Assembly: GCA_027486585.1 (NCBI GenBank)
Contig: JAIXOU010000045.1
Span: 1-64,000 of the forward strand
DNA from: Verrucomicrobiaceae bacterium
GTDB lineage: Bacteria; Verrucomicrobiota; Verrucomicrobiia; Verrucomicrobiales; Verrucomicrobiaceae
Reading direction: 5' to 3'
Length of the DNA: 64,000 bases
Positions 34,501-37,807 of this stretch are shown here, piece after piece (position 1 is the first letter of the stretch; each line of letters opens with the position of its first letter). The notes under the pieces were generated by a model. The model made no database searches. It had not been told where the DNA came from and saw nothing but the letters and a program-made list of their open reading frames with translations. A program made the position numbers and the translations under genes.

Positions 34501-37196
34501 AAGCGCGTGATGCCGTTGCTGCCAGTGATCGTGCCCGTAAGATTGACGATACCATTGGTTCCACCCGGCGTTGCGGCGTAAATCAGACCCTCCTGGCTGC
34601 CAAAGGCGAAGTTGGCCGTATGAGCCACGGTATCATTGCTGGTGTGAGCGAGGTAAAGCCCCGCCCCCTGTCCTGCGGCGGCTGTGGTGCCGATATTAAC
34701 CGTGAACCCACCGTTGGCAAGAACCTGGGAGGCGGCCGTGGTGCGCAGACGAACAGCCTGGGCATTCACGTTAGCCGTCAGCGTATTGGTGCCTGTAATA
34801 CCATTGATATCGAGGATGGTCGATGCCGTGGAGGTATTGATACCCGTGACGGCTGTCGCAGTGACTCCGAAGGCAGCAGCTTGGATACCATTGGTAGCAT
34901 CGTAAGTTGTGAACAGCGGGAGATCTGTGGTCTGCATGTTTGCACCGCCAAGGAGAGCAATGTTAGCCCCGATCATGCCATTATTGGCGGTGGGGGCTGA
35001 TGTGAGCAAGATTCTCGACGTGGCGCTGGCGGTGCCCAGGGTCGCCGCCTGCGCATCCAATTGACCGAGAACGAGCGTGCCTCCGTTCGCACGAGTCAGG
35101 CCGCCAGTGACGGTCAGGTCTGCACGGGAACCCGCTGTGGCGCCATCGCGACCGATGTTGAGGAAGCTACCACCACGGTAGGTCAGGCTCCCGACGGTCT
35201 GCGCCGAGATGCCAGCAGCACCCCCATCGGATGCGTAGCTGAGAGTTGAGGAAGTGAGCGCAAGGGAAGTCGTATTAAGCAGTCGGCGATCCGTGCTGGC
35301 TCCAACGACGCCACGGTTATCAAGCAACAGGGTGCTGCCACCAAATAGGCGGAAGTCCGTGTTACCAAACTGGGCAGCCGTGGCGTTATCAGTGTTGATC
35401 GTGCCGCCAAGAGCCGTCACAATGCCTGTGCCGAGTGGAGTCGTGACTGCGCCATTGATATTCAGAGTGACACCGCGATTCACTGTGACTGCCCCCAGGG
35501 TGTTGGAATTATTTGCCCGAACAGAAACTGTACCGCCAGTGCCATGGGTGACGGCTGTGACTCCCGCAAAGAGTAATGGCGTCGCCCAATCCACACCGAT
35601 AGTCAGAGCACTCGTCGCTCCGGCCCCACCTAGCTGATTGGCCGTGTTGAGAATCAAGTTATTCGTCGCAGACGCAAGGCGTATGGCACCACCCGTGTTC
35701 GCCGTTACCACACCCGTATAAGTGGAGTCAAATCCGAGGGTGTTGCTCAGATAAACGCGGCCATTGCCAGCACCGCCGACCTGACTGAGGTCGATGTTGT
35801 TAGCAATGTTATCCACTTCCAGAGCCATCCCATAAGTCGGGACATTGACCGCCATTGGATTGGCCCCATCAATCAAAAAGCCAGTATTTACAATGGCTGC
35901 GAGTGATGAGCGACTAGTACCCAATTGAGAAACAAGATTCAGGCCACCCGTGGCCAGACTGGTCTGGGCCGCTGAGGTCAGAGCCAGCGCGCCGCCATTC
36001 ACATAAATGGCTCCAGTTCCTAGATTAGCGCCCGTTGCGACCTGAAAGACGCCATCTTTGATGGCTGTCACACCATCATAGGTATTGGCAACATTTGAGA
36101 CGATCATGCGCCCGGTTCCTTCTTTAATCAGGGCTCGGCTATTGGAACCATCTGTGATGGTTCCCTGCAGGGTGAGATTGGCAAAACCAGCAGTAGCATT
36201 GGCACTTACTGAAAAGACATTGGTATCTCCAACGAGTGTCGTCGTGCCGTCAAAGCGGAGGCGATGACTGTTATTGGATTGAGTAACAAAAACACCACCA
36301 TTCAGGGTTAAATTATTGAGGATATGCGTGACTCCATCATTGGCACCACCCACAAAATTACGGCGAACATCAATCGTGGAAGAACCATTGACGATCACGT
36401 TATTATTCCCTGTCCAGGTTGAGGTGCCGTTGGCTCCAGTTCCATTCGACTGGAGGCTCAAAATTGTCAGGCCAGCTGAGCCGCTCCCATTGAGGGTGAT
36501 GCCGCCCGTTCCCGTGCCCAAAGAAGTAGGAGTCGAATTATTTGCACCTGCGCCCAGATCGATCGTCCCCAAATTTAGCACCCAATTACCTGTGTAGGCC
36601 GCGTTGTTGGGGTTGAGTTGGACGCGTCCAGCGCCGTTTTTGATGAAGTTGCCTGTTCCATTCAGAGCAATCTGGGCGTTGGCAGCGCCATTCAGAGAGA
36701 TCGTCCCAGCGTAGATATTGGCATTCAGATTGTCATTCAGCGTAATCCCTGTCTGAATGGTGTCTGTGTTGCTATTGAAGTGATTAAGACTGGCTGCGCC
36801 CGAGTTGACATCAAAAATTAAGCCACTGCCTGCCACCCCTGGCGCGAGTGTCATCGTCTGCGTCCCTAAAAGGTCTCCAAGAGTCAATGTGCCGAGTGTG
36901 ATGTTGCCTGCCACACCGGATGCTAAATTGATCGTTTGGTTGGCCAAAACATCTGTTTGCAAGATGGCGCTAGCATCAATGGCATTTGGAACGGAAGCAG
37001 GATTCCAATTGGCTGCTGTCGTCCAGGTGAAAGGTCCAGCTCCAGTCTGCGTCCAAGTTTCACCTTTAACCTGTACACTCCAAAGAGCAAACTGGGCAAG
37101 AAGCACTGATGAGATCGATTTCTTCCAAAGAGGTGTACGCAGACTGCGAGTCAGGCGCACGGGAAGCGATAGCGATTGGGTGGTTTGGGTCTTCAT
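10545..37196 (-). CDS. Giant secreted PATR beta-helix protein (8,883 aa) with cadherin, kelch and Ig-like domains
   Basis: One uninterrupted frame of 8,883 codons. Residues 1-45 form a long basic n-region (PLWKKSISS) and a hydrophobic core (VLLAQFALWSVQV), like the extended signal peptides of autotransporters. Residues about 46-6720 are autotransporter-associated beta-strand repeats; I can pick out about 29 by the core TKxGxGxLxL...YxGxTxVxxGxLxV. Then: two cadherin-like modules of 313 aa in tandem (about 6765-7390), two cadherin-like beta-sandwich domains (about 7396-7595), a VCBS/cadherin-like domain (about 7598-7681), six kelch repeats with PGAR...FGG...DLW signatures (about 7690-8090), FN3-like (8090-8184), Calx-beta (8189-8302), Ig-like domains (8306-8472), and a C-terminal region of about 400 aa (GSYTVTL-type strands) I cannot assign. 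No C-terminal beta-barrel, LPxTG, PEP-CTERM or type IX tail is visible, so the export and anchoring route is unclear. The family as a whole suggests a cell-surface fibre or adhesin; that role is inference. No Shine-Dalgarno precedes the ATG. Confidence 0.93.
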   Translation of the reverse strand: MKTQTTQSLSLPVRLTRSLRTPLWKKSISSVLLAQFALWSVQVKGETWTQTGAGPFTWTTAANWNPASVPNAIDASAILQTDVLANQTINLASGVAGNITLGTLTLGDLLGTQTMTLAPGVAGSGLIFDVNSGAASLNHFNSNTDTIQTGITLNDNLNANIYAGTISLNGAANAQIALNGTGNFIKNGAGRVQLNPNNAAYTGNWVLNLGTIDLGAGANNSTPTSLGTGTGGITLNGSGSAGLTILSLQSNGTGANGTSTWTGNNNVIVNGSSTIDVRRNFVGGANDGVTHILNNLTLNGGVFVTQSNNSHRLRFDGTTTLVGDTNVFSVSANATAGFANLTLQGTITDGSNSRALIKEGTGRMIVSNVANTYDGVTAIKDGVFQVATGANLGTGAIYVNGGALALTSAAQTSLATGGLNLVSQLGTSRSSLAAIVNTGFLIDGANPMAVNVPTYGMALEVDNIANNIDLSQVGGAGNGRVYLSNTLGFDSTYTGVVTANTGGAIRLASATNNLILNTANQLGGAGATSALTIGVDWATPLLFAGVTAVTHGTGGTVSVRANNSNTLGAVTVNRGVTLNINGAVTTPLGTGIVTALGGTINTDNATAAQFGNTDFRLFGGSTLLLDNRGVVGASTDRRLLNTTSLALTSSTLSYASDGGAAGISAQTVGSLTYRGGSFLNIGRDGATAGSRADLTVTGGLTRANGGTLVLGQLDAQAATLGTASATSRILLTSAPTANNGMIGANIALLGGANMQTTDLPLFTTYDATNGIQAAAFGVTATAVTGINTSTASTILDINGITGTNTLTANVNAQAVRLRTTAASQVLANGGFTVNIGTTAAAGQGAGLYLAHTSNDTVAHTANFAFGSQEGLIYAATPGGTNGIVNLTGTITGSNGITRFGPGILSLAPGAAGNTFTGALTINSGETRISQGGAGAAVAAGGTINPAAANNIDLWGGSTYLATANARYNNNITFNNDARLGNMNIGATGFNNLTVNARAGSTAPIVLDIRNQAGNNVTTSYGAVTLNAPTQAYMTHIFQTNGAISGTGTLEKYGNERWYLGGDSSGYSAAVTVNSGVLASINATSTAKPFGTGAVTINPGAAIRLAASTNINASQVTLNSDLGAISGIALTYVGDPAALPAFTSNTSAPNWRAYVGIAAPGFSQNIDQSTLWGGNVYLGATVGDTGTYTGTLTPATGNKFLLGTGQGTIRLAAPLTGGSNSVIIGTSMTGDVGRADQTVNNSGGTAQYDVPMTYGGDTIVHTNANLRFSANNAATGIGAITLNGGNLRVEQNIGEVRMNAPLSLPNTINLTVDSGVSFSNNASTIRLAGAVNLANGSSGVARQLFVTSDNIGAEVFNAGILYFDGGISNGTGGASGNHFIKAGPGLAMLTGIQTYTGTTTVTGGFLGINGDADLASSSQIILAGGGLAVLENSFTTSRNISLTSNSALDVMGGLTLTQAATSTFDGGGGIIKRGLGTLVLNGTNAQTNLIVADGILRVSALANIGDPASTAAIQIGGDFNVGGANNSTRYTGGTFRVDGTFTTNRGLTFNNNGNTTFSGGIDVTAGNTLTLGGVISQGTEFDTGMKTGAGTLITTANNTARQLAFIGGTYQFGTSTPWTNSTATAADNTNIDFLGGTVRAVNTGANITLANAASTTNYNYGGGGHLRLESGGAFSAEFAGDNLVRNNQGTMIIETAGGTTLGATGANTARVITTNVINSGLAATSAVNNGIFAPHLITADSAGVANFTTNSANGVAPYAGAVNTTLSGLAPTAIANINSAQTLSGSNSIYAFRTTANVSGGTLSIKAIDNVNEGGILINGSNTISSNLIYDITSATTVGAGTLGEALIYVKTGENAAVTGNVTANAMTKFGAGTLTLASGTSILSDLSIQEGILKLGTGGLASRLNTDLNVNAGATLDLNGNSFGFETIGSNNRQVGGTGFINVGGTITNSGSQAILSMDGPATSTYTGVLNGSLTLQKNGTGVLNIDGYRASTPDAGMNTFTGPTNLYGLNTTGGINLDNTTFGLGGANGSTAGDVNLYSGTLGLLFSNGNTGSSNNTLGQQFNNQVVKFGAEAGLGYTVNVKGPAQINVNQSTVTTNTTFGQANIMQVGALNMSNNTLNLSGGNLYRVRVAGTTTIQGAQASFQTNSDGPSGALELVGQITGSGALNKLGDGSMRGIVISNTTNNYSGGTNIIGGDVQVTSLTNALGSGPVRVFPEGTLRIAGNNSVTGANLTVMSRVNALGAVSLDDNFNPTVLTSSNFSSAYGTTLQLSQAFFTQALNLSTIADGKTFLGSGLSAEVKYMAPTLGAGVADAWNPGVGVYRLVGGVNNFGFDGANNVLTGSNYLQIGPQRNNVLGAVTNSGNTVFIRNSNDFTAGTQVTAGTGLTVETGGSPVGERALGTGAVEVYGTLIYQGSLGSNWKADTSAATNTINLRPGGLVRLIDSNIAGNGGNLVAGNQGRWGDAVGIDLNGGQFRYDGGVNINAVETIGDVTARKGGILTVARNTGASSAQLNVGNIDRIDRGTVTISYNAGFLGTNLTTPLSFERLTATQIDGTAVASALGGTTNNGATAVNGGMIAPWIVDQVANTFVGYNPTGTGTGFQPIVSTLTPGAGEIAYNQILSGATIGALGANDIVDVTTAAKTLAANTSLYALRINGTFNISPTATFNTLTIGSGGIINTGTPTINPTGSITPGVVSPMTINFGAAGAGEAIFYNAGNMTIQAQMVAAQGLTKFGGSQLIVNSINPGIDAAVTINAGTLIARVPFSGTGTPLGAGNGVFGGQDIILNGGTLQLDPFLANASGTASVIASDIRASAIFDSNIFVRGNAGLNNNGQATLVRISNLTFENGGGAAGMDGNGTIALALQSGVWVGGTTTLIPQASFNMTVNSGTQSTFAGQITQSGTSDLEKFGNGTMTLLNGTNNYSGGTTIWGTTNNAAASTVASGFRGTGTPFGSGAITVNPGGMIRIADMANIASNAVTLKSDGIGLAGLGIAYNGALPTIITTGTPTAGQVKIESTGPFGGVLGLDYGYFSQNINLATIGNGDWWLGNSTQAEAFYFNDTLGANSNGKYQIGAGGGQNGVNFGSVLVSGGRTALFENLFTGGTANTTRVEVGALTADLFANGPSFVNGNGTNMVMVTRNTGLVGDTRVNTNTTLAIGNNFALGSGRLILNGGNLRADFGPNNAVSANVTLDNNVLLQGDFGTNNGGELVFNGNVDMDGGGAAGATRTWNLGSTGAMAVGLTAGSSTNGVISGLDGSNLIKIGGQQVSFRGVNTYEGFTQIGQSSIVAVGDVLPGVAGPLGNSTSAIILAASATNVGGGLSVGGKYTIGRDILVSQVNGTGVSLLESRTNETARVTGGISLLTGTTLQVGAAAVDVTNWRGGMIDLQGPISGAGLLQVGTTAVAPAIGGTVLLSASSNGFGTNTYSGGTQLLSGRLQISSDTYYTGLATAPTILSGPLGTGNFTFLGGESNRGGTIEAVGGPRTIVNALGADNVAGNTTRSFSGREALTFTRNYDIQADATLRNRTFTTNNYYQPITFSGNLSNSSVQGSNFVKNGTGMLVLTGTNTQANLVATDAANYGVGTFIDAGILRVNSDAALGSTAVLAAAGPHTIAGPADVRLRGGVLSISSGFTTTRQMQLTVNSGIDVASGQTLAISTATSGAFGITKTGPGTLALNSSANTITNLTLGGAQQINPNVGLFSATGGTVSTTATTGTPFATTSVTINSGTLSLADAAAQVLTIPTITYGAAGQIATNGADVVTATALTRGNAFNTVNYGTLILQPSSLAALGTVANQQVTTGTAQTVTNGTLATPSVFARLSGANQAATFVTFGAPFTGFGAVTYSGNTLNGGAFTLNDLIDVAAAGDTLNTGATGVYALRTAGNIAVGTQAALSIGNGGLIMNPGTANAPATISPALVFGTGSTSNLLTEAITYVADTTGASVIAGGITARDFTKTGPGLLEISGSANLLNASNVVATPSARLPVVSVQDGTLRFATSGAQFTNQFRPAGLNTTLGSYVLNVNEAGIFDMNGLATTLGGLTGNGTVTSNVSGAVNLRIANGFGVDPTFTGAITNGSGTVAVTKTGNGILTLGGHGSYTGGTTVESGRVTNAVGSTAANGRLEAQKLTSLGTGPITLQGGTLTLNATTYLNGAQTASEVTDGFEYNLWGGGNGYDLTVSATAFAQGVALPANVTSTLNAATQNAGIGTLTVNAPIITSTAGIIQVNGATTFNQDTVIRTAGGRVFLAGQVNAAGRTLTKTGANDLVLTHTESGAGQNSVGAWKIYGGTLTPRVADGASNPLGSNQTVEINTGATGTGLFLTTDGDGTAATERVMTFSDTSIRFGSTLGISSNEFVSSGLGRLQTDRVLANNDDKQVVLNNLEVGGVLGSPYMLTTGGNAASHWFQGTTTFTRDMYLQNDVRLTLNGLISGNGTFVKRGGSDLFINADNTTGYKGGTVLGNGGTTYFGNMDGNRVNLSSTAKLGGQVIINPASRLIINGTGNVQANQTFAVGGNLNNYGLLGIGSDVPLSSIGYRSLGSGGIQSSLSNYYTSAVNPYSSVLAINAVYTQVLDQSVLGDGMGYLGSTTNGVGANGLYDAATLTAGRGDTYRLGAGGSTLFIGRSNANVLTNASPSRPSSLIVGAPMSVENNGVIGNGSGTIVLLNNNNYSGSTWINRNSSLDFRGTLATSSIETYGILNVAGEAGTFIGAGPVTLRPGSTLRFDNTSAGVLPATNTVGRWADATDVTLNNSTVRMQGNAALETSETVGVISSTGGSFIELARGVQGRTTTLVGSTITRGTTGFGTIQLNHTTGQLGTDEMLKSTTAPAITNGMVTPWMISNTDNQFLTYNSDTGYTLAGFDSLANGGTTAATVSTPTNRVLFQTAATVLGTGFDIDTYAARLDQNLTLAVATTNTVGANRLIVQSGGLILNGVRTVTTGIQAGSAGTSELLLFNNNTVTLGDNAAANRATSGQIAASSITKFGSGQLNLNSEQQAFAGNIRVQQGSLVLRYANGTETDPVSKVAGNGGTIFMDGPNTTLFLRGGQDNLTGNVTFSNSVTLGDYNPIVQIDVDRQGGAITNRRNILNGSLSFGANNAETGQILRYLGANAMDLQIGDNAADNLTLNGKSVIQVTTSTSDIFVAAKTTGTGQLIVSGIGGGLIDLANVTNLNDYSGGTTVMGGNLIVRSKATNAAAGTNSNLTAGSLGTGNVTLLGGTLNLLVDSDVGTAADTDQEFVRISNTGVGANLNVAGSSTINVDRNLAAGSNKILTFNDLSIGSQILTATGANGYGLGIAGTTTMQGNMFLNAASADIIFTGAFNDGGAGLFINKIGANALYINSNNNTANSPNGGIYVNSGLLDFGSRAAGSTTASFGKGDFYVNPGATIRIRGAGNLNTAAGQEVVLTGTPYATSILRTVASFTQAQLASFIQPRTTTSNEVNYVSFEATPGANNLDQSGLLDGRIYFGATGADRTYTGAATGSSLTPGLPNLPESVIGGTSSNRVYRLGGGDGTARTLTINLTTAGAGLGDAGGPTDVMIGSLASLGTSNFNAGFVYFQDQNTYTGQTVVSRGLTLRFNTSNALGDTAGPLGVGSGGAALIDVYGGLRSETGGSFLNNAGTAQFYSNIRLHPGSSLSFQDMAAGGNRWDDSLAINLDGASLIPDALNNVDNGSEVVGAVTFDRGARISPILEGTGDAFITAAAISRATSSAGAGTGRGTMVFAPSTSAALGATPTAGVADLQVLFTSAPTASAISAISGMLPGYYIEGTGGRFVTHNATTGVVPVGDASMVPFTPGMTAGSAVVNVTATTTLPDFNPSLYALRIVGTNTTLNSPTGANNDATITFAGSGADVGGLITTTATTVINPNLKFGTAGTNEALLYIGGTTTLSGNITAGSVTKFGAGQLNIGNDQSDAARGTGQGYQGGWVINEGSINLQTFGSAGNAVASNTIVLNGNQSGTPTLFLRAQPADTLLNYAYTSGKIFVVDNAAIDFDPGANDRVHTITDIEIQQSGGIGNATANGTVDAQLRIVNNRERTILSAGQLTLTNNAIVNVDSTLTPQAFVGAGNNAAAYLTNGVSNGLSVASLAGSNRLTKWGDGYLYIRGDSSGFSGPVVIDQGAVGVANLNALGSGSVTINRFGVLDVLVPGFTKSATYNEGSVERWGVNGARTGTLDLGKGTLQVGADQTGTLALTLNGGSIEGWLRTDDVTSTQTDVGVFRNLGPNISVNLAANSFVGNQYYLGANGLDNGRQTNDYRPTNESIGSGTILNIQGVISGASALTKVGYDSVILSAQNTYTGGTNVNGGRLMMGRENALAPTGNLRTQADGVFDLNGYNQTVSQLSNTVTPTTPGTNSGYITNSAAAVNTLSVGNAAAADFTYSGIIQNNVELNKVGSTIFTLANTNTYTGKTTVSGGKLSISSELALGIAPNVNSPAHLTLNGGTLRTTSTFAIDDVNRGITIGAAGGSVETTTGTTLTVANPIAGAGAFTKDGPGTLNLSAINTLTGSTTVTDGTLSLTGVGSISTSAVNLSTATAILNIAGVSSGTAVIGSIAGITSSAIQLGSNTLRVGGNNATTDFAGSMAGTGGLSKIGTGTLTLSGTSTYTGPTVVQNGALNVTGNISSSSGLTVNSSILSGTGTLGSVVINADGTLAPGTNGSIGTLAASDLIMNSGSLLSFDLNSSQKTADKINLAGGFTLAGLPTISFTELNDDPRLALSDSFTLINYTNTWSPTSLFQYNGNPLTNGSILTIGTQLFQFDYNGGTGTQVTLTNVSNVAPTNILVSSTALNENLASGTTIGTVSGIDPNSGQSATLTFSFVAGLGDTDNSSFTLDGTTLKSNAVFDYEAKNSYSIRLRASDSGSPSLTFDKVFTITINDINEVPTITVIADASGDEDVPLGPYNFTIGDPETAATALTVTALSSDTALVPLTNIALSGTGDSRSVTVTPALNQPGTATITVKVSDGTNEVTELFDVTFAPVNDIPVFTVGSNPNSIFAVTSPQAITGWATGVNDGDPEVTQALTFNVNVTSGAAIFTTLPAIDATGTLTYSLTGVGGSAAVEVSLTDDATAGGAALTSAVQTFTISQDTNAAPTNIVLTSSSLNENLASDTTIATVSGTDPDAGQSATLTFELAAGAGDTDNASFTLVGTTLKSNAVFDYEAKNSYSIRIRTTDAGPPALSFEKVFTINVNDINEVPTITAIADASGDEDVPLGPYNFTVGDPETAATALTVTALSSDIALVPLTNIALGGTDTNRSVSITPMVNKSGTATITLKVSDGTNEVTELFDVTFAPVNDIPTFAKGADQSLPLTVTALQTYPNWATGIEDGDPEVTQSLNFNVAVTSGASIFTTPPSVDATGKLTYALNGNGGTASVTVSLTDDNTAGSAALTTATQTFSITQAAATDATLAGFTLSSGSISPAFTAANTAYTASVGNLTPTITVTPVSGDGFSTISVRVNGGASTPVSSGAASGNLALSTGPNTVSIIVTAQDGTTTRTYNTTITRAFSSVADLAALTLSPGILSPVFSSSTLNYSVNVANNVPTLRVTPTLAEPNATILINGLSTSSGVASAPVILADGVTNIPVVVTAQDGVTQKTYTLSVTKSLLAVADQADIGIENDLLTNPLNVTGTANGIVRYTIAAAPQKGAVQFDSEGNYYYRPNADFIGSDLFRYDVADDSGYIGSATVTVSIVRRPPHWSWEGGSNLAKQKGIYPPAVNGVGTPGARGNSASWSDGAGKLYIFGGTGFGAATGPGALNDFWRCDLATQTWTWLGGSNTTDAPNTSTTPGARAGASTWRDTSGNLWMFGGLSKTGPLNDLWKYDLQNSTWTLVKGPTSVNGLGIYGGTTPGTPTATTIPGARNSATSWLDSTGKLYLFGGNGLAESGTVIAPMNDLWSFDPSTQQWTWLNGSKTAKAIGVYGSKGIAANANTPGARLGASAWTGTDGMLWLFGGSNSNDLWKYNPNTNTWAWMSGANKPAAPGIYGKRGIPDSLSEPASRSGAAAWVDAEGALNFFGGFGTALRDDVWSYQPATGLWTWVKGSNTPAAAPVYGIIHLGVESNTPGARQQTAVALDAEGDVWTFGGLNAANSYSDLFKLDVPSVMQLAAGTATNISTSGVTLTASVDPNGFQTKAYLRYGTLLDMSNSSSTAETVIGSGSNAVLIPENITGLASGTTYYYQVVASNAFGQRTSDIRSFTTQGASAAATIQFATLNSNVSESAGIANVTVTLSRPASSAVSIPITVSGSATNADYSIPSNSLNFTAGQTAATISVVINNDISTESTKSVVLGFGTLPSGITAGILPTHTLSILDDDQALAFSAPLLQTQSQFVPLRGTLNLRVAATGTAPIRYQWKLNGTAIKGATSATFTANNATGATAGLYTCDVTNPVGTLPAAAAQVFVVDAAPKSFVIAQGKSVSFTAVGTAPKATVLTYEWRKEGNSAIIGTAKTLMLASVTAASEGNYICTIKGGTPIASGLSGRNNLRVFAAPSTGAINYAAVTGSYLGLIGRDPKVGGNLGGRVDLTTTSKGSYTVTLTSDGVAAKVAGVLVPTLSGSTLTAVSGQAEFTRVGKPTLRLDFTLHLTDNTMSGTLTDVNTGVSKALDGYRNVWSKVANPANNFKDSYTFGLEIPSKSFGDLDIPQGNGYGAFTVATDGVLSCAGLTADGLSYTSAGFVGPAGDVIIFTAFKAPGGSILGKGLITPAPSLANNTFTGTLSWNRAAEPANSKGVTYRSGFSPIDLTIIGGKYKAPASGGVVLGLPNTTNNARLVLSEGGLVETDLDGSDADRLKDSFVFSIQNTGTAVAQKVTLPLATDTLKNYNKISFALAATPPGSFNGGFIIPNANKLLERAGTYKGMMVWTGSAYRAEGFFLLAQPPQSGQTVKTSPILSGHLILEANN
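15025..16905 (-). repeat. Tandem duplication of a 939-bp cadherin-like module inside the giant gene
   Basis: Three separate anchor sequences recur at exactly 939 nt (313 codons): TATCGTTCAC at 15341 and 16280, CTGCGGTTTC at 15551 and 16490, and TTCGCTTCG at 15742 and 16681. Runs of several tens of bases around them are almost identical. The constant offset means no insertions or deletions since duplication across at least 400 bases. The encoded unit begins APTNI...LNENLAS and includes FDYEAKNSYSIR, NDINEVPTIT and FDVTFAPVNDIP. Confidence 0.9.
19480..34990 (-). repeat. Six higher-order modules in the PATR region of the giant gene
   Basis: A composite pattern recurs six times in the protein: an N-G-M-x-x-P-W-like turn, then a F-x-T-Y-N-like strand, a YALR-like strand, a NEALLY-like strand and finally a TKFGxGxL repeat core. 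By DNA position the openings lie near 34,970, 32,010, 29,470, 25,750, 22,710 and 19,940, giving spacings of roughly 850-1,240 codons. Copies are diverged at the residue level, so this is ancient modular growth, not recent duplication. Confidence 0.6.
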
Positions 37197-37807
37197 GGGC
37201 GGCGGGTGGGGAAGTTAAGGGTGGACCTTGGTCCGGTAGGCTCCGTAGACTTGATTGGCTGTAAGGGCAGTGCGGCTTATCTTGGTAGTAGCGCCCGTTT
37301 ATTGTAGAGATGGATTCGAAGAGGTCAGTATTGCTGATGCCAACTTTTTTGGTGGATCCAGGCAGTCAAAATAGGTAGTGAACGGTTCTCAAATACCACT
37401 GCCGATACGCGGAGACGGAATTACATTACCATGGTTGAGATTCACGGATAAAAAGGAGTTGGGTTGGGTTCGAACGAATTGAATCGAAACTGAGACTACA
37501 GACTAGCCTAAACATATACGTATTGAAATAGTTTTCAGGTTAAGATGACCAATTTTTCATGATCAATGAAACAACTGTCTATTTCTTCTGGGTATTTATG
37601 GTCTGTGTGATTGATTCTGAGATATTTGGCCTCGAACACTGCGTCCCGAAAAGAATAAAAACGAATCCAAATGGAGGTAGGTGCAGAGATGAAGGGGTGA
37701 TGTGTCGGACTAGGTTTATTCCTGCTTCAGGCCCTGCCCTTGGCTTTCAACTCATACTACTTTGTCGAAAGCCTATGATTGACGGAATCCTGCTAGGACG
37801 TCGGAAC
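37197..37807. other. Long leader region upstream of the giant gene
   Basis: About 610 bases between the giant gene and the esterase gene upstream of it. A 95-codon forward frame (37559-37846) runs through it and into the esterase gene on the opposite strand, but its composition is not protein-like. Apart from the candidate promoter near 37,300 I see no clear terminator, riboswitch or repeat. A GGTTCGAAC string at about 37,468 is not part of a foldable tRNA. Confidence 0.5.
37301..37328 (-). promoter_or_regulatory. Candidate promoter of the giant gene
   Basis: On the reverse strand, CTGACC (37323-37328) and TACAAT (37301-37306) are separated by 16 bases. This is a fair match to a sigma-70 promoter, and would leave a leader of about 100 nt before the ATG at 37196. 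Match quality is modest and chance occurrence is possible. Confidence 0.25.

Noticed and set aside
10600-37200. Dozens of long open frames on the forward strand opposite the giant gene, up to 332 codons (29022-30020)
   Set aside because: They lie antisense to a continuous coding frame. Their products are low-complexity, rich in Val, Ala, Pro or Cys/Gly/Arg depending on frame, which follows from the Gly/Thr/Asn/Ala-rich repeat codons of the real gene. None has a family motif.
37460-37485. GGTTCGAAC, a tRNA T-loop-like string
   Set aside because: Flanking bases do not pair as a T stem, and no acceptor or anticodon arm can be drawn around it.
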